Source of the DNA: Anaerolineales bacterium
Lineage (GTDB): Bacteria > Chloroflexota > Anaerolineae > Anaerolineales > JABWBV01
Assembly: GCA_027019845.1 (NCBI GenBank)
Contig: JALUWE010000541.1
Coordinates: 1-6,160, forward strand
DNA: 6,160 nt
Reading direction: 5' to 3'
In this document: in pieces, positions 1 to 6,160 of the stretch
Layout of the letters: each line of letters begins with the position of its first letter
How positions within the stretch are numbered: the stretch's first letter is position 1
The notes under the pieces: generated by a model
Told to the model about the DNA's origin: nothing
The model's database searches: none
What the model saw: the letters and a program-made list of their open reading frames with translations, nothing else
Made by a program: the position numbers and the translations under genes

Positions 1-288
1 GGATTGGGGGAGGCGCTGGGGGAGCTCACCGGCTACCTGGCCGGCGTGGGGGGCAAGGTGATCGTAGAGGACCGGCAGCGATATGTCCAAGCCCGCGACT
101 TGGTCCACCGCTACGGCTGGCGCATCCTGCTGGTCCTGGCCGCCATCCCCAACCCTTTCTTCGACGTGGCGGGCATCGTCGCCGGCGCCACCCGCTATCC
201 GATGTGGAAGTTCCTCCTGGCCTGCTGGGGGGGCAAAGCGATCAAAGCCTTCTTCTTCGCCGGCATCGGCCGTCAGCTCCTCCGGTGA
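1..288 (+). CDS. VTT-domain (DedA/SNARE-associated-like) membrane protein, C-terminal part
   Basis: This is the last 95 codons of an open frame that enters from the left edge and stops at TGA 286-288; the true start lies outside the window. The visible part contains a Trp-started hydrophobic segment (from about residue 40 of the fragment), the motif PNPFFD at residues 50-55, a Gly/Ala-rich stretch (VAGIVAGATRYPMWKF) and a second hydrophobic segment ending GIGRQLLR. This layout fits the C-terminal half of VTT-domain proteins (DedA/TVP38 superfamily), which are polytopic inner-membrane proteins. Characterised relatives act in lipid scrambling or undecaprenyl-phosphate recycling, but the role of this one is not known. 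The PNPFFD variant is, from memory, common in Chloroflexota. It is GC-rich with several G5-G7 runs, unlike the AT-richer gap that follows, so it probably belongs to the resident chromosome and not to the methylase-helicase operon. Function is family-level only. Confidence 0.82.
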   Translation, partial: GLGEALGELTGYLAGVGGKVIVEDRQRYVQARDLVHRYGWRILLVLAAIPNPFFDVAGIVAGATRYPMWKFLLACWGGKAIKAFFFAGIGRQLLR

Positions 289-369
289 GTGGAGAGGTGG
301 GCAGCCGAATCATGACTCCATGCACATGAACTTGATGCAATACCAACCAAAACATATGGATAGGCACAA
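289..369 (+). other. 81-base intergenic gap, AT-richer, no clear control elements
   Basis: This gap separates the VTT gene from the methylase gene. Bases 301-360 are about 43% GC by hand count, against about 62% for the preceding 60 bases. A short CTCC...GGAG inverted repeat spans the end of the VTT gene (about 279-296) but has no T-run after it, so it is not a convincing terminator. TTGATG at 332-337, followed 17 bases later by TATGGA at 355-360, is at best a weak sigma-70-like promoter. It would start transcription almost on top of the methylase ATG. The pentamer ATGCA occurs twice (319-323 and 335-339), with no stronger operator symmetry. The composition change makes this a plausible left boundary of an acquired defence module. 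Confidence 0.5.
358..364 (+). promoter_or_regulatory. Weak ribosome binding site for the methylase gene
   Basis: GGATAGG lies 5 bases before ATG 370 and is a partial Shine-Dalgarno match. An in-frame TAG at 361-363 sits just upstream of that ATG, so no earlier start is possible in this frame and ATG 370 is the longest choice. The match is imperfect, so the site itself is uncertain although the start is well supported. Confidence 0.35.
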
Positions 370-3300
370 ATGGACAACCGCGACATAATAAAGTCTCTAA
401 TCGAGGGTTTCAGCTCAGAGAAACTGAGCAACCTTCTGCGCCGGATTGCTCCCGCTTTCCGGCCGGATATCGAGCCATTAGACGATTTTATCAAGGATGA
501 TTGGCCTTTCGATTCAGCACAAAAGCTAGGCGTCATCGAACTTCCGGGGTCTCAAACTATCCTGGTAGGCGTTGTTCATGTCAAGCGCGCACTAACTTCC
601 CGCTCCAGCAAAAAGACGCAATATGAACTTGGCAAACGCATCCTCAAGGCGGGTAACCACAACGCCGGTATCTTCGCCTTCTACGACGATGGCGGCCGCT
701 TTCGCTTGTCGCTCATCACTGTCACCTACTCCGGCACGCGCCGCCGGTTTAGCACATTCCGCCGCTATACCTTTTTTGTTGATCCCGACTTGCCCAACAA
801 GACCTTCGTCAACCAGATTGGCCGGGCGGATTTCTCCAGCCTGGAGAACATCCTGGAGGCCTTCTCCCTGGAAGCGGTCTCCGATGCCTTCTATCAGGAG
901 TTCAAACCCCAATACGATGCCCTTGCGGATGCGGTTCAGGGCACCCAAGATGAGCAACTTAAACAGGACTTCGCCCTGCTCTTCGTCATCCGTACCATTT
1001 TCCTGGGCTTTGTGCAAAAGAAAGGTGGGCTGGGGGGCAACCCACGCTTCTTGCAGGATTTCTGGCAGGAGTACCGGAACAGCGGCCAATTAACCAACGC
1101 ATTCTACAAAGAATGGCTGGAGCCGCTCTTCTTTGAAGCGCTCAACTCGCCGCCGGGACGCAAGGTGGCTTATGGCAAAGCACCGTTTTCCGCCGCAACC
1201 CAGGCCGCGCTTCAGATGGCGCCTTATCTGAACGGCGAACTGTTCAAGCGCAAGCGGGGTATTGATGACCAGGGCTTGTGGATCCCCGATGAACTCATCG
1301 GCGATTTCTTTGACTTTCTCTTCCAGTACAACTTCACCGTGGAAGAGAATGAACTCTACGACGAGGAACTGGAACTCAACCCCGAGTTCCTGGGCATCAT
1401 CTTTGAGCGCCTGACCAACATGGATCAGGGCGCGGTCTATACGCCACGAGTGGAGGTGGACCTGATGTGCCGCCTGGCCCTGGCGCAATGGCTGGCGCAG
1501 ACCACTCACCTCGAAAAACGGGACCTTTATCACCTCTTCTTCCGCGAGGCCGGTACCAGCGAAGCCTACGACAAGTACCAGAAGCAGGGCGACTTCTCCC
1601 CGGCTGAAATCCGTACCCTGATTGAGAAACTGGAAAGCGTCACCGTCTGCGACCCAGCCGCCGGCTCCGGGGCCTTTGAAGTGGGTATGTTGCAGGTGCT
1701 GGACCAGACGCTGGACAACCTCTACAACCGCAACAACACCCCGCCCGACCTGAAGGCCAAAGCGCCCACACCTTTCGAGCGCAAGAAAGCCATCATCGAG
1801 CGCTCCCTCTACGGCGTGGAGGTCAAGCGCTGGGCGGTGTGGATCAACCACCTGCGCCTGTGGCTGACCCTGTTCGTGGACATGCCGGATGAGTTCCAGC
1901 ATTCTTTTAAGCCGCTTTTGCCCAACCTGACCTTCAAGGTGCGCACCGGTGATTCGCTGGTGCAGCGCATCGGCGGCAAGACTTTCCCGGTGCAAGGGCA
2001 CGCCAATTTACCGGCACCGGTCAAGCGCAAGATTACCGAACTCAAGAAAAAGAAGCGCGACTTTTTTTATAACCGGAACTTGGATGAGCGCCTGATTGAA
2101 CAGGAAGAACTCCAGGTTTTCCGTGCCATCCTGGATGTCGAGATTGAAGAACGCCGAGAAGCCATCCGCAAGTTGGAGCAGCCAATCGCAAGAACTGGGG
2201 TGCTGTTCAAAGAACTGGCCGAAAGTGAAGCAAACCGGGAAGCCGAAGAACGGCAAAGGCGGGAGGAACAGATTGCTGCCCTGCGGGCTGAAATCGTCGA
2301 CCTGGAGGCCCAGAAGCGTATCCTCAAAGAGGAGCATCCCTTCATCTGGAGTATTGAATTCGCGGAGATTTTCTTCGACCGTGGTGGCTTCGATATTATC
2401 ATCGGCAACCCGCCCTATTTGAGTGCTCATAGTAAAAATGATAGGAAAAAGATTGCCGATCCCACCGATCGCCTCTCGCCTCAAGAATACAAAGAGGCCC
2501 TGCTGGAGATGGTGCGGCTGGATTTCCCCGACTACTTTGCTAAATCCCGCGCTCAAACCGACCAGTTCAGGAAAGGGCGCAAGCCCAGCGGCCGCTCCGA
2601 CCTCTACACCTACTTCTACATCCGCTCCCTGCGCCTGCTCAACCCGGAGGGGGTGCACGTCTTCATCTGCTCCAACGCCTGGCTGGACGTGGGCTATGGC
2701 GCCTGGCTGCAGGAATTCTTCCTGAGGAAGGCGTCCCTGCACCTGGTCATTGACAACCACGCCAAGCGCTCCTTCGCCCGCGCCGATGTAAACACGGTCA
2801 TCACCGTGGCTTCCGCGCCGCGGCGCGTGCCCGAAGACCATATGGTGCGCTTTGTGGCCTTCAAGCAGCCCTTCGAGGACGCGGTGCTGAGCGAAAACCT
2901 GCTGGCCATCGAAAACGCCGACAGGACGCTCAAGACCGAGGCCTTCCGCGTCTTTCCCATCACCGTGGGGGAGCTTTTGGCCGAGGGCAGCGACGACGGC
3001 AAATACGTGGGCGATAAGTGGGGCGGCAAGTACCTGCGCGCGCCGGATGTTTTTTTGCGGGTGCTTAGAGAGGCGGATTATGTCTATGTAAAGGATGTGG
3101 CAGAAATACTAGGATATGTCCACGACAATAGTATTTCAGACAGCTATCCGGTAACTTTCTTTGTTAAATCGGTCAAGGATGTACGCAGAATTACAATTAC
3201 TCGCGAGATCGCAGTTATACAGGGAGTTGCTACAAATGGAAAAACCCGTGTTAAAGGGGACTTGTTGTTTCCGCGCACCTTATATAATGTACACTTGGTT

Positions 3301-3771
3301 CTCTGGAATAAAGATCGTCTTGTAGTGGGGAAAGAATTTTACAGAATTTTGGCAAAAGGCATTGAGCCAAGATTTTTGGCCCTGCTGTTAAACTCAACAT
3401 TCGCTATACTTCAAGGAGAACTCATAGGACTTCACAATTTGGGCGGAGGCGCTATTAAGTTTAGCGGTAACGATGTTGGCATGTTTATTTTACCGGTTGT
3501 GCCAGATGAGAGATTTGCAACAGTGGCGCTTGAAGAATTTTTGAACCGTGATATCTATGATACTTTCACCGAATGCGGCATTGACCCTCAATCCGAGGTG
3601 CCCATCGCCGAGCAGGAGCCCAACCCGCTGCCCGACCGCAAGGCGCTGGACGAGGTCGTCTTCGACGCCCTGTGCCTGACCGAAGAAGAGTGCAAAGAGG
3701 TCTACCGCGCCGTGTGCCAGCTCGTCTGGGAGCGCATCAGCAAGGCGAGGAGTGTAAGACGAAATGGCTAA
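370..3771 (+). CDS. Eco57I-type adenine-specific DNA methyltransferase (Type IIG-like)
   Basis: The 1133-residue product should transfer methyl from S-adenosylmethionine to adenine N6 in a specific DNA site. Domains in order: residues 1-190 form a beta-rich N-terminal domain (HVK at 70-72, then RSSKKTQYELGKRIL and AGIFAFYDD), placed like a nuclease domain but without an obvious PD-(D/E)xK set; about 195-345 are helical, with PYLNGELF at 285-292; GAVYTP at 354-359 precedes the catalytic fold; motif I DPAAGSGAF is at 428-436; a charged coiled coil spans about 555-655; catalytic motif IV NPPY is at 680-683; SGRSDLYTYFYIR (740-752) and SNAWLD (768-773) follow; a target-recognition domain occupies about 880-1075; a helical tail follows. 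NPPY and the length fit Eco57I-family N6-adenine enzymes. The recognition-domain DNA is much AT-richer than the rest. The gene overlaps the helicase gene by 8 bases. Whether it also cuts DNA is open; I favour methylase only. Confidence 0.94.
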   Translation: MDNRDIIKSLIEGFSSEKLSNLLRRIAPAFRPDIEPLDDFIKDDWPFDSAQKLGVIELPGSQTILVGVVHVKRALTSRSSKKTQYELGKRILKAGNHNAGIFAFYDDGGRFRLSLITVTYSGTRRRFSTFRRYTFFVDPDLPNKTFVNQIGRADFSSLENILEAFSLEAVSDAFYQEFKPQYDALADAVQGTQDEQLKQDFALLFVIRTIFLGFVQKKGGLGGNPRFLQDFWQEYRNSGQLTNAFYKEWLEPLFFEALNSPPGRKVAYGKAPFSAATQAALQMAPYLNGELFKRKRGIDDQGLWIPDELIGDFFDFLFQYNFTVEENELYDEELELNPEFLGIIFERLTNMDQGAVYTPRVEVDLMCRLALAQWLAQTTHLEKRDLYHLFFREAGTSEAYDKYQKQGDFSPAEIRTLIEKLESVTVCDPAAGSGAFEVGMLQVLDQTLDNLYNRNNTPPDLKAKAPTPFERKKAIIERSLYGVEVKRWAVWINHLRLWLTLFVDMPDEFQHSFKPLLPNLTFKVRTGDSLVQRIGGKTFPVQGHANLPAPVKRKITELKKKKRDFFYNRNLDERLIEQEELQVFRAILDVEIEERREAIRKLEQPIARTGVLFKELAESEANREAEERQRREEQIAALRAEIVDLEAQKRILKEEHPFIWSIEFAEIFFDRGGFDIIIGNPPYLSAHSKNDRKKIADPTDRLSPQEYKEALLEMVRLDFPDYFAKSRAQTDQFRKGRKPSGRSDLYTYFYIRSLRLLNPEGVHVFICSNAWLDVGYGAWLQEFFLRKASLHLVIDNHAKRSFARADVNTVITVASAPRRVPEDHMVRFVAFKQPFEDAVLSENLLAIENADRTLKTEAFRVFPITVGELLAEGSDDGKYVGDKWGGKYLRAPDVFLRVLREADYVYVKDVAEILGYVHDNSISDSYPVTFFVKSVKDVRRITITREIAVIQGVATNGKTRVKGDLLFPRTLYNVHLVLWNKDRLVVGKEFYRILAKGIEPRFLALLLNSTFAILQGELIGLHNLGGGAIKFSGNDVGMFILPVVPDERFATVALEEFLNRDIYDTFTECGIDPQSEVPIAEQEPNPLPDRKALDEVVFDALCLTEEECKEVYRAVCQLVWERISKARSVRRNG
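2032..2334 (+). other. Coiled-coil insertion between methylase motifs I and IV
   Basis: Codons for residues 555-655 of the methylase encode a highly charged, helix-favouring stretch dominated by Lys, Glu, Arg and Leu (ITELKKKKRDFF near its start, LRAEIVDLEAQKRILKEE near its end). It contains almost no Gly and few Pro. It lies between SAM-binding motif I (428-436) and catalytic NPPY (680-683), where compact methylases have a much shorter link. Long helical inserts here are known in large Eco57I-like and PglX-like enzymes. A role in dimerisation or in contacting the helicase partner is inference only. Confidence 0.65.
3061..3600 (+). other. AT-rich segment encoding the methylase target-recognition domain
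   Basis: Hand counting gives 227 G+C in these 540 bases (42%). The blocks 2641-2880 range from 58 to 68%, the block just before (3001-3060) is 58%, and the block just after (3601-3660) is 73%. Codon use changes too, with AT-rich codons such as AGA, ATA, GTA, TTA and AAA becoming common. The segment encodes residues 898 to about 1077, including PRFLALLLNSTFAIL and HNLGGGAIKFSGNDV, which resemble the C-terminal specificity domain of TaqI/Eco57I-type enzymes. The reading frame is intact throughout. The sharp return to high GC at about 3590-3601 suggests a recombination junction. Confidence 0.75.
3747..3752 (+). promoter_or_regulatory. Ribosome binding site for the helicase gene
   Basis: GAGGAG lies 11 bases before ATG 3764, inside the end of the methylase gene. 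An in-frame TAA at 3755-3757 blocks any earlier start for the helicase, so ATG 3764 is the first possible one. The slightly long spacing plus the 8-base gene overlap suggests that ribosomes finishing the methylase help start the helicase. Confidence 0.6.
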
Positions 3772-6160
3772 CAACTTCATCACCAACGCTCGACAGCGCA
3801 GCCTGAAAGGCCGTATCCAGACCCTCATCCGCCACAGCCGGGAACTCAAATTCCTGGTCGGCTTCTTCTATTTTTCCGGCTGGCGCGAACTCTACGACGC
3901 GCTCAAGGATCGCGACGACCTGACCATCAAAATCCTGGTCGGGCTGGACACCGACCTACGCCTGGGGCAAGTGCTGGAAGTGGCCGACCCGAACGCGGCC
4001 ACCGCCAGCCAGCAGGAACTGGTGGGGCGCTTCTACGCCTCCCTGCGCACTGCGCTGCGGGACGAAGCCCTGGACACGCAGGAGTTCTACGAACAGGTTG
4101 CCTTCTTCTTACACCTGCTGGAAGAAGGGCGGCTGCAAATCCGCAAGACCTTCGACCCCAACCACGCCAAGCTCTACCTCTTCCGGCTGGACGAAGAGGG
4201 GCAGACGCTCATCAACGCCCCGGGGCGTTTCATCACCGGCTCCAGTAACCTGACCCGGGCCGGGTTGCTGGGCCAGCAGGAGTTCAACGTGGAAATCGGC
4301 GATTACGGCTGGGAAGACGCCGAAGCCTACTTTGACGAACTCTGGCAATACGCCATTCCCCTGAGCGAACTGCCCGAGCGCAAGAACCAAATCCTGCGCA
4401 TCATCCGCCGCCAGACCCAGGTGGCCGAGGTCACCCCTTTTGAGGCCTACGCCCTGGTGCTCAAGACCTATCTGGACCTGATGGAGCAGAAGGCTTTGCG
4501 CCCCCAGGTCAAGCGGCTGATGGAGGAACGGGGCTACACGGTGTATCGCTACCAGGAAGAGGCCGTGCAGCAAGCGCTGACCGTGCTCAATGAATACGGC
4601 GGAGTCATCCTGGCCGACGTGGTGGGGTTAGGCAAGTCGGTCATCGCCAGTTGGTTGGCGCGGGAGCGCAACGGCCGCGGGCTGGTCATCTGTCCGCCGG
4701 CGCTGGTGGGGGACCCCAAAACCCGCGATAGCGGCTGGTACAAATACCTGAGCGACTTTGGGCTGCACGATTGGGATGTCTATTCCTTGGGCGTATTGGA
4801 TAAAGTGCAGGAATACCTGGCTGCCTACGGGGACGATGTGACCGCCATCATCGTGGACGAAGCCCACCGTTTCCGCAACGAAGACACCGAAGCCTATGAA
4901 CGCCTGAGCCAGATCTGTGCCAACCGCGACGTCATCCTGCTCACTGCCACGCCTTTCAACAACGCGCCTTCAGATATCTTTGCCCTGCTCAAACTCTTCA
5001 TCCCGCCGGGCAAATCCACCCTGACTTTGGACGAGAAACTGGCCGCCCGCTTTGCCCGTTACAGCAGTGAATTCCGCAAGATTTCTTACATCTTGCGCTA
5101 CCATGCCGCCGGCGGCGAAAAACAGGCCCGCGCCGAGAAATATTACACCGACCTTTTCGAACTCCTACCGCCCATTGATGTCCAACGCGCCCAAAGGCGG
5201 GTGCGCGCCCTGGCCGATGAAATCCGCGCCGTCATCGAACCGGTCGTCATCCGTCGCAACCGCCTGGATTTGAAGCGCGACCCGGTTTACGCCACGGAAG
5301 TCACCGCCCTTTCCGAAGTGGCCGATCCGGTGGAACTCTTTTACGAACTCACCCGTGAACAATCGGCCTTTTACGACCGGGTCATCAACGAGTACTTCGG
5401 CGAAGTAGGCCGGTTTCACGGCGCCATCTACCAGCCCTACGCCTACGAACAGCGTCGCCGGGGCGAAGAACTGGAAGAAGAATTCACCTACCAGCAACAA
5501 CGCAATCTGTACGAATTCATGCGCCGCTTGCTGGTCAAGCGCTTCGAGAGTTCTTTTGGCGCTTTCGCCCAAAGCATCAAGAATTTCATCCGCGTTCATG
5601 AGCAGGTGCTGGCCTTTATCCAAAACAGCGGCGGACGGTACATTCTGGATCGCCGCTTACTGGAGAAAATCTACGAGGCAGACCCGGAAGAAATTGACGC
5701 CGCGCTGGAGGCATTCGTTCAACGCCTGGCGGAAAAGGAGAAACTGGACCCCCGCCACGACCGCATTTACGTCATTAAAGACTTCGACGACCCGGAAGGC
5801 TTTTTACAGGACATTCAGTCCGACCTGGAATTGCTCAAAGGCATTGCCACCCGCGTGCAGGAACTCGATCTGGTCGCCAACGATCCCAAGGCGAAGCGTC
5901 TGGTCCAAGCCGTGCGAGACATCCTTGAAGAGCGCCCAGCGCCTGGTGAACCCAAGCGCAAAGTGGTCATCTTCAGCGAGTACCTGGACACGGTGCGTCA
6001 CATCGCGCCCATTCTGGAAGAGGCGTTTCCGGGGCGCGTGTTGGTGGCTGTCGACAACCTCAGCAAGGGCTTCTACGACGACCTGCTGGCTAACTTCGAT
6101 GCCAGTTATCCAGAAGACAAACAGCGCGATGACTACGACATCTTACTGGCAACCGACAAA
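3764..6160 (+). CDS. PLD-like domain fused to SNF2-type helicase, 3' end outside window
   Basis: An uninterrupted frame of 799 codons runs off the right edge. The N-terminal part (about residues 1-200) is phospholipase D-like: FLVGFFYFSGW near residue 30, HAK at 134-136 and GSSN at 159-162. This is one HxK/GSxN half-site, and the usual Asp five residues after the Lys is replaced by Arg141, with Asp143 nearby. The SNF2 motor follows: Q-motif-like RYQ at 262-264, Walker A DVVGLGKS at 285-292, Walker B DEAH at 365-368, motif III TATPFNN at 394-400, the SNF2-typical VIRRNRLDL from 495, and FSEY at 737-740 opening the second lobe. A roughly 330-residue helical, charged region separates motif III from FSEY. 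The window ends at ILLATDK, within motif V, so the rest of lobe 2 and any C-terminal domain are missing. The likely role is an ATP-driven DNA translocase whose PLD domain may be a nuclease or DNA-binding module, working with the overlapping methylase. Known PLD nucleases include BfiI and DISARM DrmC; nuclease activity here is inference. Confidence 0.94.
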   Translation, partial: MANNFITNARQRSLKGRIQTLIRHSRELKFLVGFFYFSGWRELYDALKDRDDLTIKILVGLDTDLRLGQVLEVADPNAATASQQELVGRFYASLRTALRDEALDTQEFYEQVAFFLHLLEEGRLQIRKTFDPNHAKLYLFRLDEEGQTLINAPGRFITGSSNLTRAGLLGQQEFNVEIGDYGWEDAEAYFDELWQYAIPLSELPERKNQILRIIRRQTQVAEVTPFEAYALVLKTYLDLMEQKALRPQVKRLMEERGYTVYRYQEEAVQQALTVLNEYGGVILADVVGLGKSVIASWLARERNGRGLVICPPALVGDPKTRDSGWYKYLSDFGLHDWDVYSLGVLDKVQEYLAAYGDDVTAIIVDEAHRFRNEDTEAYERLSQICANRDVILLTATPFNNAPSDIFALLKLFIPPGKSTLTLDEKLAARFARYSSEFRKISYILRYHAAGGEKQARAEKYYTDLFELLPPIDVQRAQRRVRALADEIRAVIEPVVIRRNRLDLKRDPVYATEVTALSEVADPVELFYELTREQSAFYDRVINEYFGEVGRFHGAIYQPYAYEQRRRGEELEEEFTYQQQRNLYEFMRRLLVKRFESSFGAFAQSIKNFIRVHEQVLAFIQNSGGRYILDRRLLEKIYEADPEEIDAALEAFVQRLAEKEKLDPRHDRIYVIKDFDDPEGFLQDIQSDLELLKGIATRVQELDLVANDPKAKRLVQAVRDILEERPAPGEPKRKVVIFSEYLDTVRHIAPILEEAFPGRVLVAVDNLSKGFYDDLLANFDASYPEDKQRDDYDILLATDK

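Noticed and set aside
277..300. Possible terminator hairpin after the VTT gene
   Set aside because: The stem is only 4-5 pairs with a mismatch and no T-run follows.
332..360. Possible promoter TTGATG - 17 bases - TATGGA before the methylase gene
   Set aside because: The -10 box matches the consensus at only three positions and would give an almost leaderless transcript; too weak to list as a feature.
1090..2001. Long antisense open frame of 303 codons within the methylase gene
   Set aside because: It lies wholly opposite a gene with clear catalytic motifs, and its translation is low-complexity (His, Gln, Val, Leu) with no recognisable domain. It is a by-product of GC-rich codon use.
2008..2841. 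Antisense open frame of 277 codons over the NPPY region
   Set aside because: It is the reverse complement of the conserved methylase core, with no family resemblance of its own.
4109..5623. Several antisense open frames of 64-154 codons opposite the helicase gene
   Set aside because: The + strand frame here carries all the SNF2 motifs in order; the antisense frames are shadows with Leu/Val/Gly-rich, featureless translations.
1..6160. CRISPR array, tRNA, rRNA, insertion sequence or long repeats
   Set aside because: Reading through the window I found no regularly spaced repeats, cloverleaf-like segment, transposase motif or terminal inverted repeats. Almost all bases are accounted for by three coding genes.

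Overview
The window is a protein-coding stretch of a fairly GC-rich bacterial chromosome, with all three genes on the + strand. It holds the end of a small membrane-protein gene, a complete large DNA methyltransferase gene, and the first 799 codons of a large helicase gene that runs off the right edge. Hand counts give about 58-68% GC in most sampled coding blocks. The membrane protein carries a PNPFFD-type VTT motif, which I associate with Chloroflexota (Anaerolineae-like) genomes. That taxonomic guess is an inference from recalled protein style and could be wrong.

Layout. (1) 1-288: C-terminal 95 codons of a VTT/DedA-like (SNARE-associated) membrane protein, probably resident chromosomal sequence. 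(2) 289-369: an 81-base gap, AT-richer than the gene before it, with no convincing terminator and only a weak candidate promoter. (3) 370-3771: an 1133-residue Eco57I-type adenine-specific DNA methyltransferase. It has a beta-rich N-terminal domain, a helical domain, SAM and catalytic motifs (DPAAGSGAF and NPPY) split by a charged coiled-coil insertion, and a C-terminal target-recognition domain encoded by a strikingly AT-rich segment. (4) 3764-6160: a PLD-like (HxK...GSSN) domain fused to a SNF2-type helicase (DVVGLGKS, DEAH, TATPFNN, FSEY), cut at motif V by the window edge.

The methylase and helicase genes overlap by 8 bases (ATGGCTAA) and look translationally coupled, so they are probably one operon and one functional module. 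The reading I favour is a restriction-like anti-phage system. The methylase would mark self DNA, and the PLD-SNF2 protein would be the translocase and possible nuclease acting on unmarked DNA. The parts list recalls DISARM (methylase, SNF2, PLD), the helicase-methylase-ATPase (Hma) type and BREX, but only two genes are visible. Whether this is a known type, an incomplete one or something undescribed cannot be settled from this window. The most informative internal signal is the GC drop to about 42% over the target-recognition domain, between flanks of about 60-70%. This suggests the specificity segment was exchanged by recombination.
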